DNA of 64,000 nucleotides. Origin: Quercus robur (Eukaryota > Streptophyta > Magnoliopsida > Fagales > Fagaceae). The notes beneath the pieces were generated by a model. It was not told the origin of the DNA. It saw only the letters and a list, made by a program, of their open reading frames with translations, and made no database searches. A program made the position numbers and the translations under genes. Location of the stretch: assembly GCF_932294415.1 (NCBI RefSeq), contig NC_065538.1:18141656-18205655 (forward strand). Reading direction: 5' to 3'. Positions 23,000-34,435 of this stretch are shown here, piece after piece; the first letter of the stretch is position 1; the number at the start of each line of letters is the position of its first letter.

Positions 23000-25570
23000 A
23001 GCTCTTTACAGGACTCTCAGCCTCGGAACAATCATCTCCTGCTTTAGGTTTGGGTCCAACATCCTTGGCTTGCGCGACAACGTCCCTTATAGTGAGGGCG
23101 TCCTCAGGTGACTTGTCCTTAGCTGGTGGCTATGCCTCCTCGTTCCCCCATTTCCCTTCAGGTATAATGGAATTGGGAGCAGTGGTCGGGGCGGAAGGGG
23201 GCTCCTCAGAGGATCCGAACCTGGAATCTCACGAATATCCTCAGGAAATAAGATATTCTCGATCCTCCTAAGGTCGAATTCCGCAAGAACTGCCATCTGG
23301 TCCATGGCTACTCCCTAGGACTCGGTGACGTAGTCCCTGCAAACCACAGCCACCTCCTCGGTCAGCCTGGCTTCAGTGTCCGCCACTCCGCGCTCATAAA
23401 AGGCTACCACTGCAGCCTCAGCTACCTCCCTGGCCAAACGAGCCCCCTCCTTCTCCTGTAACAGCTACGCCTTAATGTCCGAGACCATTTGCTTTTTGGT
23501 CACAAGGTTTATTTCTGACAAATGAAGTTGTTGGCGCATGTCTTCGGCCTGCTTCATAGTGGTCTTAAGGCCCACCTCAGCACTGTCCCAGGCCTTGAAT
23601 GCCTCTTTGATCTTCTCGCTTAAGCGCTCTTTTTCCAATTTAAGGGCACTCGCAGCCTTCTCCACGGCAAGGCAGGACTGAACCTTAACGTTCACCTCCT
23701 CCCGGGAATTCTTCGCCCATTCCTTGGCCACGAAGACTTGTTGGGTGACCTGCACAGGAATAACGGAAGAATCATTAAAACAAAAACGACAGATAGACCT
23801 ACACGGAATAAAGAACCTGAACAAGGGAAAGTCTTCATTTTACCATAGCAAGGTCTCTCTTCAATGACATGATGAGGTTCGGTTGCCTAGTGGCTCGGAG
23901 CCCGTCCATGTTACAAGGCAAAAGGAGGGGCTATTGCAGGGCCTCAGCGAGGTAAGACGCTTGCCCCTGCTGGGATTCCCAAAAGGTTGCATCCCACGGG
24001 ATGGGGGCGTCGTCCAACTCTAGGCAGGGAGACCAAATGTGTTGCTCCCTCCTAATGGCAGCCTCCTCTCGGCTATGGATGGACTTCGTCCTTTTTTCTT
24101 TGGGTTCCTTACCTTTTTTTGTTGTTTGGTCTTTTGGGGGCCGACCTCACCCTCCTCCAGTTCTTCCACTGGCCTTTTCCGCCTCAAATTAGGAATAGGT
24201 TGTAGCGCGGGGTCAGTGGAAGGAGGAAGAAGAGGAGGAAGTTTAGCTGGAACCTGCTCTTTAAGGGCATCCTTGGAGGACTGCCCTTTGTTCCTATTGG
24301 ACATAAGCCCCCTTAGATCGAATCTCGGCTTTAAGTCCATACCCTCCTCTTCAATTTCTTGGCTCGTGTCAATCTGAGCAACTACCAGTCCAGGAGAATG
24401 AGCCGCCGAGAAGCAATCAAGATCCGAGCCGGAATCTGAAATTTCTACAGGCCTTGTTGATACCTCACCCTCCTCGTTGAAATGGAAGTGATCGATTTCA
24501 ACTTCGAGGGATGAATGCAAGGAGTCAATTCCCTCCCCTGGAACGACTACCTCTTGGAGGACGCACTGAGTGGGCGGTTGGACTGGTGGTCGGTTGGACT
24601 GGTGGTAGGTCTCTCCGAGCAAAGAAGCCCAGCTTAAAAACATCAATACGGGCTAATCGAGGACTCCCAGCCCTTATTGCTTGACCCACGTCCACGAAAG
24701 CATGAGAGAGAGGCTCGTAGTCCAAGATGAGGTGAGCAGCTCACAGTTGCCCGTCCTCGCTCACAAAGATCTCGGACCTTAGGAGGTAGTTGAGAGCTTG
24801 GACGTTAACCAAACTTATCCTCGGAGTAGTGTGTACTTTGTCTGCAAAATACCCAAAGGGAGAGTTATGTCAGTCTGAGAAGGCAAATAATCAAAATCGA
24901 GACCAAAATAAGTTAAAGGAAAACTCAAAACTAAGATCCCTGCCGGGGGACTTGACCCTAGAGTGCCCCACCTGGTGCTCCCACCCTAACTGGGCAGCGA
25001 AGACCGTCGTGCCATGCTCTAGAAACAATCAAATAATCGTCCTTCAAGCCTTTGTTGGAATTGTGAAGGCAAGATATCAGCCTCACCTCGTCGGACCTGG
25101 ATTTCAGGTAATACAACTTATTAAGGCAATGGCACTCATACAAGTGAACTACATCGTGCCATGAGAGGCCGAGGTTCATCTGTTCGTTTAAAGCATCTAC
25201 GCACCCTAGGATCCGGAACATGTTAGCGACGCACTAGTAGGAGGCCAGCCTATGACCGCGCAAGTAATCCCTAGTTATCATTCCTATGGGAATCGTCATT
25301 CCTCCTTCTATGAAAGCGATCATAGGAATAACGACCTACCCCGTTTCTCTCTTGGTTAGGATTTGGTCCGAGGAGCAGTATTCTAGACCCACTCCTTGCG
25401 GGATACGGTATTTGGACCTAAAACCTTCCACGCCGGCCGGAGAATCTACTAGGTTCTGAAACTTACCCATCCTATTAACCCTAGGTGGCACGGAAAAAGA
25501 TTTGCTAATGGAAGGAGGCTGAGGAGAACAACAAAGAAGGAGATTTAAGGAATACGGGGAAATGAACACT
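23000..25570 (-). pseudogene. antisense accessory gene of element B
   Basis: The gene reads opposite to gag-pol. From about 25470 leftwards: a Met followed by GKFQNLVDSPAGVEGFRSKY, then RILGCVDALNEQMNLGLSWH, DVVHLYECHCLNKLYYLKSR, EVRLISCLHNSNKGLKDDYL, SLEVEIDHFHFNEEGEVSTR, a basic nuclear-signal-like KQQKKVRNPKKKGR, then SLKRDLAM and a 94-bp intron (23750-23843). After it comes a heptad-like coiled-coil stretch (VEKAASALKLEKERLSEKIK). Stops and shifts break it in several places. The blocks match element A, so this is a shared feature of the family and not a chance open frame. The product's function is unknown; similarity to plant gypsy-type antisense ORFs is inferred. Confidence 0.75.
23750..23843 (-). 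other. predicted 94-bp intron in the antisense gene of element B
   Basis: Minus-strand donor GCTATG|GTAAAATG and acceptor CCTGTGCAG|GTCACC. Phase 0, same length and codon position as the intron at 92-185, while the intron interior is diverged. Joined exons read ...DLAM-VTQQVFVAKEW. Confidence 0.72.
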
Positions 25571-25989
25571 TACGAGAAGCACGAGTTCTAAACCTCCCGA
25601 GCTTTCAAAGGATCCGCCGGGAATCCTTACAAAAATGGCTATGGACTTTTGAGTGTTTTGCGAGAGAAAGTGCTGAAGTGCTCTGGAACGCTTGAGTGTC
25701 TTTTCTAAAAAAGGGAAAGTAATTCCCTTCAGAAGCCTTATATAGTAAGGAAAAAACAAACGGGATTACTCCCGCTCAAAGAATTGGAGGAATGTCTACC
25801 GTTGATTAAGCGCCCCACCGTTGGATGCGAGGGAACATAAAGTCGCCTATTGCAATTAATGGCACCTCGTAGGCTACAAAACACCAATAGCAATAATGAG
25901 GCACGTGAGACTGTACTCCCACACGCATGAGTCAAGAAATTGTGATAATTTATCCAATAAATATCAAAATCCCACATTTTCTCCTCGGA

Positions 25990-26002
25990 TAAGAGGGAAA
26001 AA
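25990..26002 (+). other. purine tract upstream of the 3' LTR
   Basis: AAGAGGGAAAAA lies about 20 bp before the 3' LTR and is conserved at the same place in element A (about 2301-2313). It is the best candidate for the plus-strand primer, though it is not directly adjacent to the LTR. Confidence 0.5.
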
Positions 26003-26022
26003 CCAGAATTTTAAGGAGCTAT

Positions 26023-26802
26023 TGTAGGAGCAAAGACCCAAGATCATACAATGGGTCTTGGGCCCCATACGGGAAGATCAACCACGTCCGAGGAAAAGAC
26101 GTGGGTGCCAAAAGGGCTCCCAGCCCAGTTCTCGTGGGCATGAAGACATTTAAAGGGCAGTCCAAGGAGAAATATCTCCTCAGACGTGACGAGTATGGCT
26201 CAAACATGCACTCTGCCTACTAAAAGGACCTACCCCAATGGACATTAGTAACAAGGACAAGTCCCATAGACCCGTGGCAAAGAAGGAAACGTAAGATGTC
26301 TAAGGAGAGGCTGCAGCTGCCACATTAAATGCGTTGCAGCTACTTTTCTGGCAGCATTAATGTGGAGAAGACCTGTGAATAGTGCTGCCTTGACTACCAC
26401 AACTCACAGAAAGATGGAGGGGGTGTCCGATAGGACAAGCACTCAAGTGAGGGTCCAGATAATCAACAAGTGTAAGGTCATGATAGCTTCAAGGAGACTA
26501 TAGAAGAAAGGGAGTCATCATAAGGAAAGGGACTGAAAAAGGAGAGAGAACAGAGGAACAGAAAAATAACTGGAGACTTAGAGCAAGAATCAGCAAACAT
26601 CCATCCCATCTCCTCGGACTGAGAATTTATGGACATTAACAGGATTTATTTGTGTCTAATTGTTGTGTAGCCCAACCTTAGCCACTGTCCACTTTGCTAA
26701 GACCCAGTTCTATAACCCACTCTCTACAAATTCAATGTTTCTGGGCCCCTTGGACCAAGACCCCATACTTGTTGGGCTTGGGCCCCAAACTGAGACCCTA
26801 CA
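26023..26802 (+). repeat. 3' LTR of element B (780 bp)
   Basis: Starts TGTAGGAGCAAAGACCC and ends CTGAGACCCTACA. It is collinear with the 5' LTR but differs by many transitions and a few short indels, including 8 bases missing near its left end. Confidence 0.92.
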
Positions 26803-27393
26803 AAAATAATTTAATAAATTTAGTATATATTTTTCTTCAAATTCTAGTTGTGTTTTTAAAGGAAATATATAACAAGTGAGTGAAGGGCATAATGTTTAAT
26901 ATATTCTTTCATGCAGTAACTTAATAGGAAAAAAAAAAAATATTTACTATCTCATGTTATTACAATTTCAAAATAATATTATTTTTTGTTTATTTTATAT
27001 CTAGTATATAGATTATATAGCAATAAGATCTAATAACTCAAATTATAGAAACATATTAACAAATGAAAATTTTTCAAGGGTATAATAAAAGCATGAAAAT
27101 GTTGATGTTTAATATAAATAATAAAATATAGAACTAAAAAAAATATATGAATTTTGATATTTTAATTATTATACATAATGGCATGTCTTAACAAAATAAA
27201 CAATTTTACTCTCAATAAAAGTATTGAAATTAAATTAAGTTGAAATATTTTTGTATAAGTATAATACAGGAAATGTTTAATACGTTTAATTATATATATA
27301 TATATATATATATAAAACATGTACTTTTCATGGTATTTTTGTTTTATACAATAGACGAGAGTTTTTACTAACAAATACATAGTTATATGTAAT

Positions 27394-27740
27394 TGTAGGT
27401 ACTAAAGAATTCTTTACCTTTGGTTTTGGCTTGATTGCCTTACCTTGCCTTGCCTTTGGCTTGAATTCTTTTGTCCCACATTGGAAAGATCTCTTTCCTC
27501 TTTCTACCTTATAAGGGATGAACCAATGGAGTTAGATTACCATTAGTTTGGTTATCCTTTTATTGTAGGTACTCAAGAATTCTTTACTTTTGCCTTTGCC
27601 TTTGGCTTTTTTGGCTTGATTGCCTTGCCTTGCCTTTGGCTTGAATTCTTTTGTCCCACATTGGAAAGATCTCTTTCCTCTTTCTACCTTATAAGGAATA
27701 AACCAATGGATTTAGAGTACCATTAGTTTGGGTACCTACA
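27394..27740 (+). mobile_element. TRIM-like short LTR element (two 170-177 bp units)
   Basis: Two direct repeats, 27394-27563 and 27564-27740, each start TGTAGGTACT. The right unit ends GGGTACCTACA, the inverse of the start, giving TG...CA termini. A perfect 5-bp TSD GTAAT flanks the pair (27389-27393 and 27741-27745). Each unit carries GTCCCACATTGG followed about 25 bp later by CTTATAAGG, a promoter-like pair. No coding capacity. It may be an LTR pair with almost no internal region, or a tandemly duplicated solo LTR. Confidence 0.65.
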
Positions 27741-27904
27741 GTAATATATGATACTAGCCTCAAAGCATGCGCGTTGCACGTGCTTAGATGCTCTTCTATT
27801 TTTTTGGATAAAAGCTATATCTATTATAATTTGAAAAAATATATTTTTTAATTTTTCAAACAAATAAAAATGATAAATTTTAGAGATATTTTGAACGTGT
27901 ATTT

Positions 27905-28058
27905 TTTTCTGAGTTTCAACCTACAGTGTCCGCTCCTGATAATAGCTCTTTATTATTAGACCAAGACACCAATCAGTTTTTGGTATAGGCGGAAATTGAA
28001 CTCAAGATCTCTTATACAACCATCAGAGACTTTACCATTTTAGCTAACTGGAACTCAC
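27905..28058 (-). mobile_element. tRNA-derived SINE (family S1) with 17-bp TSD
   Basis: On the minus strand it has an A-box-like TAGCTAAAATGG, a B-box-like GAGTTCAATTTCC, and a tail module ending GGTTGAAACTCAG and an A-run (T-run at the left end). A perfect 17-bp direct repeat ATTTTGAACGTGTATTT flanks it (27888-27904 and 28059-28075). It is homologous to 59200-59361 and 5841-5993. Such elements are Pol III transcribed and mobilised by LINE enzymes. Confidence 0.85.
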
Positions 28059-28175
28059 ATTTTGAACGTGTATTTGAAAGTGGTGTATTAAGATAGAGAA
28101 AAGTTTGAATAAGAAAAATAAGATAAACTTGAGGGGGAAAGAAGGCTAAGTTTGAATACATAGTTTTTTATATTT

Positions 28176-28917
28176 TTATTTTTAAATTGGGGTGTTTTAC
28201 TTTTATTCGGATGAAAAATGAATAAAAAATGCCAAATTTTAGGGAATAAAAAAATGAAATGAAAGAAAAAAAATCTTAAATTTTAGGAGTTTTCTTTTTT
28301 AATTCAATTAAATTTGTTATTTAACATTTATAATCCTATTTCTAAGAGAAGTTATCCTTCATTAATGAGAGGGGAGGGGAATACATGAGAATGATTATCC
28401 TCCACCTTATTTGAATGTTTTTAAAATTAAATAAGGATGAGGGGAATAATTAGTTTTTTCATAGTTTGTAATTTTATTAATATGGTAAGAGTAAATTTGG
28501 TAATTCATTTGGTCAAGCATTTCTATGTTCTACTCTCTCTCCAAATCTTTCCAATTTGGGAGAATTAAAAATGAGAGGTTAGAAGTAATTAGAATCCCTC
28601 TCCCTTCTCCCTTAAAAAACCTCCAAACAAGGTAATTTAACTTACTCTCCATTCCTCTCCTCTATCTCCCTCTACTCCCTATCCAACCAAACAAGTTATT
28701 AGTTTTTTTTTTTTTTTTTTTAATTTTAAATTGAGGTGTTTTACTTTTATTCGGATGAAAAATAAATAAAAAACACTAAATTTTAGGGAATAAAAAAAGA
28801 ACATGAAAGAAAAAAAATTCTTAAATTTTAGGAGTTTCTTTTTGAATTCGAAATGAAATTTATTATATAACATTTATGAGTCTGTTTTTAAAAGAAGTTA
28901 CCCTTTATTAATGAGAG
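28176..28917 (+). repeat. direct repeats of about 195 bp, plus a 68-bp-spaced repeat
   Basis: Copies at about 28176-28372 and 28722-28917 share GTGTTTTACTTTTATTCGGA, TAGGGAATAAAAAAA and TAATGAGAG. Immediately after the second copy a shorter unit (GAGAGTATTTTTAAACATTA) repeats at 28912 and 28980. The segment between the long copies is CT/GA-rich and ends in TATCCAACCAAACAAG, suggesting an inserted MITE, but no TSD was fixed. Confidence 0.6.
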
Positions 28918-29466
28918 TATTTTTAAACATTATAAAAGTTCAGTCTAAAAATGAGAACCCTCTTATAAATAATACATAATGAGAGTATTTTTAAACATTA
29001 TAAAAGTCTAGTCTAAAAATGAAAACCTACCAAGAGAAGCATCTCTTATAAATAGTACAAATAGAAGCATATTTTACTAAGTAACCAAGTCCATGGATTC
29101 AACCAGACGCATGCAACCATTTTCTTTTAAGCTTGAGTCATCCTTTAGCATAGTGGTCCTCGTGTCATTCCCATGCTTCTTCTTTTTTCCTTAATAAGTA
29201 ATTAATAATTGATAAGCTGTTACTGTTAGGGACCTTAAGGTACAATATAAAATTCATGGGTGTGGATAAGATTTGATGTCAAGGCCTATCCTACAGCTAC
29301 AGCCGACAAGTGATGTAAGACGGCAGAGGTGAACTTGTCTATCAAACACCAAATATAATGACATACACCTTCAAGTCAACTCCCTATTAATCTCCCAACC
29401 AATTCCAAATCCTTTCGCTTTTGCACCCAGTCTTTTTTTTCTTTTTTTTTGATAATCCAGACATTC

Positions 29467-29499
<33 letters not shown>

Positions 29500-29724
29500 A
29501 AACAAACAAACAACAACAACAGACCAATAATTGTACCCAGACCTTTTAAGTTCCAACAGAACATTGGATTGAGATATGATATTGCATTGTGTTGAATTGC
29601 TCTCAATTTGAGAGTTCGAATTTTTTTTTTAAAAAAAAGTAATATTCAATTAGAACATTTCAATGAAAAAATTAAAAGAAAAAAGTAAAAAAATTTGATG
29701 AGAGGAATGAGCGTAATTACACTC

Positions 29725-29985
29725 TAATTTTAATTTACTTTTAAAGAAACCCAATTATTAAATTTCGAAAATACTTTTAACATCTAGACTTGCCTAGACT
29801 TGGTTTTTACTTTTTAGGATTTAATTAGCACTGCATTATTGAAGGAAAATCTCCAACAATAAATTTTATTACTCAAGCAAATAGTCTCCATTTGATTACA
29901 AAAGTGCTTATACTTTGACTTAACCCTAATTTTAATTTACTTTTAAAGAAACTCAATTATTAAATTTCGAAAATACTTTTAACTC
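29725..29985 (+). repeat. direct repeat, two copies of about 58 bp
   Basis: AATTTTAATTTACTTTTAAA through AAATACTTTTAA occurs at about 29725-29780 and 29929-29984, nearly identical, separated by about 150 bp of unrelated sequence. Confidence 0.75.
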
Positions 29986-30433
29986 TACAAAAAATACTAA
30001 TGGCCTAATTAACTTGTAACACATTAAATAAAATTTATAATTGACTTCTAAAATAAAAATAAAATATATTTCTGCACTTCTCGCATAAGGGTTGGACGGA
30101 TGCCTGTGTGGGTCACAACTCACGAGGGTGAATTGGGTAGGTGCGTAAAATCAACACATATTCAAACAAAATTTTGTTTTCTTTTCTAATTTTTTCAAGC
30201 GCGAAATAAATTTTTCTTTTCAAAACCAACCAAAAAAATAAATAAATAAGATTTTTGTTCTCATCTGTGAAAATCAATTTGCAATAATTGGTATTCGTAT
30301 AGGGGAATGGGAATTCAAATCCTAATTCAAAAACTTAATAAGTGCTCTAGCTCTAGGCATAACTTTTCAAAAACCAATAAAACTAAATACTCCTACAATC
30401 CCAAAGTTGTCCTAAAATTATATTTTTAAGGAT

Positions 30434-30794
30434 AAAGTTTGGCTACAAAATTGATTGTAGCCTAAGAGTACAACTTTCTTTTTAAAAAAATTAACATTTC
30501 TATATATTTTGAAAATCTAATTATTAGATTGCATGTTCTTTATACTCTTAACACATTTCAAATTTTGTGACAATTAAATGTTATTTACTATATAATCTAT
30601 AATCTTATTTTTATGCATAATTGTAGACTATAAAAACTTGCAATTTAAATAATTGATTTATGATATAACTATTGGTATTTAATTTTTTGGAAATTTTGCA
30701 AGGATATAATATGAAAATTTACGTAATCCAATGGTGGATTTGTCAAAATTCATTTCCAATAAAAAGATATTGAGTAAAGTTGTAGCCAAACTTT
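30434..30794. mobile_element. MITE with 15-bp perfect inverted ends
   Basis: Left end AAAGTTTGGCTACAA and right end TTGTAGCCAAACTTT are exact inverse complements, 361 bp apart inclusive. The AT-rich interior has no coding potential. No convincing TSD was found. The interior resembles parts of 41040-41361 and 61855-62165 (ATTTTGAAAATCTAA near the left side in each). Confidence 0.65.
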
Positions 30795-30846
30795 TTCCTT
30801 TTTTTTTAATAGACCTAGATTTATATGTTTATCTTTACTTTTTGTG

Positions 30847-31020
30847 AACCACCGCACACCATTGGTGCGATGGTCGTGTGCAGTGGTTCACTCCACAAAT
30901 ATAAGTATTTGTGCGGTATGAGGGGTAAGGATCAGGGTTCAAGTTTCCAAGAGAAAGTTTCACACACATATATACTTAGATTAGGCTAGAATAAAATTTC
31001 TATTTTGTATTAAAAAAAAA
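30847..31020 (+). mobile_element. tRNA-derived SINE (family S2)
   Basis: Starts with a GAACCACCGCACACC head, has an A-box-like TGGTGCGATGG, a B-box-like GGGTTCAAGTTTCC, then CACACACATATATACTTAGA and a terminal A-run. A 13-bp direct repeat with one mismatch flanks it (TTTACTTTTTGTG at 30834-30846, TTTACCTTTTGTG at 31021-31033). A distinct family from S1. Confidence 0.8.
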
Positions 31021-31076
31021 TTTACCTTTTGTGGGTAAAAATTGTTTATATCCAAAGGGTTGTATACGTAATAAAT

Positions 31077-32085
31077 GTGGTACAAAGTTAACGAATACTC
31101 TAAATGTATTGATTTAAAAAATATTTTTAAAAAAAATTATCAGAAAGGAAAAGATCAAGTAATTTTTTTAACAATTTTTTATATTTATCATTAAAATGTT
31201 ATCAAAACTTTTCTAAAATTGTTTATTAATAAAGACAAAACTTCAGTACAGTACCTTAGGTGCTGTTCCTTAGGTTTCCCTTTTAAGATTCAGTCATATG
31301 TCTACTTAATTAAAAAATACACTTTCATCCCATAAGAAAAAATCCACATAGCAAAATCTTAAAAAGAAAACTTAAAGAATAACACCTAAATACAATACGT
31401 AGGTCTTACTTAATTAACAATTACCTTGATAACATCCGGTTAACAGGGCTCAAAAACGCGTTATCTATGTATATTTAATTTATGCGGGCCCTTCTCAAAA
31501 AAAATAATAATAATAATAATTTATGCGGGCCATATTTAGCATTGGAAAAGTCTAAGAACGTGTATCGCATGGACATTCAATTCTACATTTTTCGGTGGTC
31601 CATTTGTATTCTTCTTCAGCATATTCTCTCTTTTTCGTGCTCATCCTTAACACGTTCATGATTATCATTATGAATAGAAATACATGCTCCTATAAATGTG
31701 TGTTGTTGCAAACAAACTTTAACTTGCACTCAATTTTTTCAAGAGCAATGCTTATCTATGTTTCAAACATTTTTTTCATTAAGAAACATGATTATCTTTA
31801 TTTATTAATAATATAACTCTAAAAACCTAATAAATGATGATTGAATGAATAAATGAACCTAAATAAAAGCATTCAAAGAGTCCTTTCCAATGTCCTAAAG
31901 GCATTGATTTAGAAAAATATATATAATGAATTTAACGGAAGTTCTAAAAGTATTGATTTAAAAAAAAAAAAAATTAAATTTTTATGAGAAAGAGAAAAAA
32001 AATTAATTTTTTTAACAATTTTTTATATTTTTCATAAAAATGTGATGTCAAAAATTTTCTAAAATAATTTATCAACAATTAATTG
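31077..32085 (+). repeat. diverged direct repeat around MITE M1 copy 2
   Basis: About 31090-31235 and 31915-32080 share GTATTGATTTAAAAAA, TTTTTTTAACAATTTTTTAT and TTTTCTAAAAT. The MITE at 31232-31410 follows the first copy directly. Origin is unknown. Confidence 0.5.
31232..31410. mobile_element. MITE family M1, copy 2
   Basis: Left arm ACTTCAGTACAGTACCTTAG and right arm CCTAAATACAATACGTAGGT are imperfect inverse repeats. Interior includes TTTCCCTTTTAAGATT and its inverse AATCTTAAAAAGAAAA, as in copy 3 at 40322-40485. Confidence 0.65.
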
Positions 32086-32131
32086 TTAACTGAACCCATA
32101 TGTATTGTCTTTGTAAAATTAATTTCTGCGG

Positions 32132-32134
<3 letters not shown>

Positions 32135-32164
<30 letters not shown>
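32135..32164. repeat. (AT)15 microsatellite
   Basis: Thirty bases of uninterrupted AT. Similar shorter runs occur near 27290-27315, 41641-41667 and 57178-57197. Confidence 0.95.
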
Positions 32165-32169
<5 letters not shown>

Positions 32170-33092
32170 GTATGTGAGTATGTATATGTATAAGTGTCAA
32201 AGAACACCTTATCAAGAGATCTGGTAAAGTCTCCAAGAACACTTTTGTTCAACCATTTAGTTATTTATTAAATTTTTATAAGAAAAAAATGGTCAAAATA
32301 CTAATATGACTAAGTAGTTGTCTCCTATGGTTCTAGCTGAGCAAGGCAACCTAATAAATGCTGGAAATAGTCAGTACCTGCATAACCTATGCCTCCTTAA
32401 GGTTTCCTAGTTTTTCTACATCTAGAAGTGCTTCTTTGACACAATATTGACAAAGTGATCCTTAAAATATTAATTAAAATAGATAATATGGTAGAGATAG
32501 ATAGTGACACATAAGGATGGCTTCAATTCCATAGAGCTTATCCTCTTTTCTCCAAGTACAATCAACAATGGGGCATGGTCAATGAACTCATACCATAAGA
32601 GAAGATAATGTCGAATCTAAGATAAGGCAATGAATGAAAAAGAAAAAGACAAACCGTAGAAATAAATAATGAATATGAGGACCTTGCTAGACTAACATTT
32701 AAGTGCATGGAATTTGTATGCCTCCGGTCGCTATTAAACACTTTTACCAATAAAGATAAAGGAAATATTGCCAATTAATTTTTCTTTATCTACATTAATA
32801 TTTTTCTTTCCTATAACAAGTGGGAGAAATGATAATTTGAACCCAAATTTGTTTTGAGTAAAATAACTAATTAAATAAGATTTTTCACATCTTGACTCAT
32901 TATGTTAAGAATATTGATAATTATATAGCTTGGATAAAAAAAAATCCAAATACGGTTGAGTCATTTTTCATTTATGATGTATTGTATTTATCTTATTCTT
33001 AATAAAAGTTACGATCTTCTTATTAAAAAAAAACGTCCTATCAAATTTTTTTTCCAAGTTTAACCAAAACCGTACCAATCCAATACCATTTT

Positions 33093-33128
<36 letters not shown>

Positions 33129-33363
33129 AATTCATTACCTATAATTATTATTCTTTTTATTTTATTTTGTTGGTTTTTCTTTTTTGTTAGTGGGTGGGGG
33201 GTCACGTTTCTACTTATACCAAGAACATGCATTATAAATGTAGTGCTACTTTACCCTCAAAATTATGGGATTTCTGTGCACCTAGATGTCATGGCACCTA
33301 ATTTCCTAAAAGTAGCAATCTAATCCACGTACTCTTCTAACATGTGAAACTTCTATATATATC

Positions 33364-33376
33364 CATATATATATGG
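33364..33376 (+). promoter_or_regulatory. TATA box region of the OXS3-type gene
   Basis: CATATATATATGG lies about 120 bp upstream of the chosen ATG, a normal distance for a plant gene with a leader of about 90 bp. Confidence 0.5.
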
Positions 33377-33493
33377 TCCCTAAGAAGTGCCCTAAAGTTC
33401 ATGCGTGCAAGATATATTGGTTAGGTATTTGAAAATTGAAAACCATAATATTCATATGTGCAACTTTATCTTCCCAAGATCATTTTGCTATCA

Positions 33494-34435
33494 ATGAGTG
33501 AAGGTGGAAAAGAAATGATTCAAGATCAAATTAAGCTATACAAAGAGCTTCATGCCAAAGATAAAGATGAAGGCAGCTGGGTGATCATGGAAGGTGGTCA
33601 TGATAATAATGATGATAGTAATATGGAATCATCAACATCCTCCCTTGAAGACTCAAGGATTTCTAGTGGATCAACATCATCATCAGACATGGTGGATGAT
33701 GCATCTTCATCAACTTCATATTCTCTATCCTCCTCACATTCTAGTGGACCTTTGTATGAATTGTCAGAACTCATGGCCCAATTACCCATCAAGTAAGTTG
33801 CTTGAACAAACTCTAGGAAAAGTTTTTTGTGATAAGCTTTTTTGGAGCTAGAAATTCCTTTCTGGGTTGGCATGAATGCTTGATAAAATTTTCAACCATT
33901 ACCTTTTTTGTCAAAGTAGCAATTATTATTCGAATTTATCACTATGATTTTTTCTAGATTCGGTTTTTAGTAGAAATAAAGGAGAATATATTGAAACTTA
34001 AAAGATATTGTCCATAGATTTTTTTAAAAGAAAAACCAGCAGCCTTTGTTCCAAATCTAAAAATATATTTGCATAGATTCTGAAAGGATAGAAATTCTTG
34101 TTAAAATATTGGAGTATTAGGCTAATATAAGTTCTGATATATGCAGGAGAGGACTCTCCAAGTACTTTCAAGGCAAGTCTCAGTCTTTTACATCTCTCTC
34201 AAGGGTTATGAGCATAGAAGACCTTGCAAAAAAGGAAACTCCTTATAGAAGGAAAATGAAATCATGCAAGAGCTATGGAGGAGGATTGGATGCCCAGAAA
34301 CCATACACCCTTCCCAAGGCTACCATCTATAAGAAGAGTAGAGGTTCTTTGTCATCTTTATCTTTATCCGGTAGAAGAGGAAGTTTCTTAAGTATTAGTA
34401 GGCCCCCTCCAATTCCTGTACAGAAGAATATTTAA
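33494..34435 (+). CDS. OXS3: OXIDATIVE STRESS 3 family protein, 2 exons, 195 aa
   Basis: Exons are 33494-33792 and 34147-34435, with a 354-bp intron (CAA|GTAAGT ... TATGCAG|GAGAGG) that splits a Lys codon. The start is the first ATG in frame, ATGAGTGAAGG, with A at -3. The protein begins MSEGGKEMIQDQIK, has a Ser/Asp-rich middle (residues about 45-85), then the family signature GPLYELSELMAQLPIKRGLS continuing into KYFQGKSQSFTSLSRVMSIE at about residues 86-125, and a basic C-terminal half with SGRRGSF. OXS3 proteins are plant nuclear factors that raise tolerance to heavy metals and oxidative stress and are linked to chromatin through histone H2A.X; this comes from the Arabidopsis family, not from this sequence. 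Both exons are intact. Which paralogue it is cannot be decided here. Confidence 0.92.

Larger units (their letters stand above)
16149..26802 (+). mobile_element. full-length Ty3/gypsy retrotransposon B (Tat type)
   Basis: The element is 10,654 bp, flanked by the perfect 5-bp TSD AAAAT (16144-16148 and 26803-26807). Parts in order: 5' LTR, primer-binding site, gag with zinc knuckle, protease, reverse transcriptase, RNase H, a second RNase H, integrase with GPY/F-type end, a four-unit 80-bp tandem array, an antisense gene, a purine tract and the 3' LTR. Domain order RT-RH-IN marks Ty3/gypsy. The second RNase H, the absence of a chromodomain and the antisense ORF point to the Tat lineage. Many stop codons and some frameshifts show it can no longer make its proteins. 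The LTRs differ at many sites, mostly transitions, so it is not a recent insertion. Confidence 0.93.
26803..33340. other. AT-rich intergenic DNA rich in small elements
   Basis: No gene is recognised. Apart from the TRIM-like element, SINEs, MITEs, repeats and microsatellite listed separately, the sequence is A/T-rich filler with long homopolymers (for example A-runs near 29470-29498 and 33094-33126). Confidence 0.6.

Noticed and set aside
27473-27520. U-snRNA gene suggested by GTCCCACATTGG plus TATA
   Set aside because: No snRNA sequence follows; the motifs repeat in both units of an LTR-type element. A similar CCCACATCG near 62775 lacks a TATA box.
33458-33493. Longer N-terminus for the OXS3-type protein
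   Set aside because: The extension starts at GTG; the first in-frame ATG at 33494 matches the family start.
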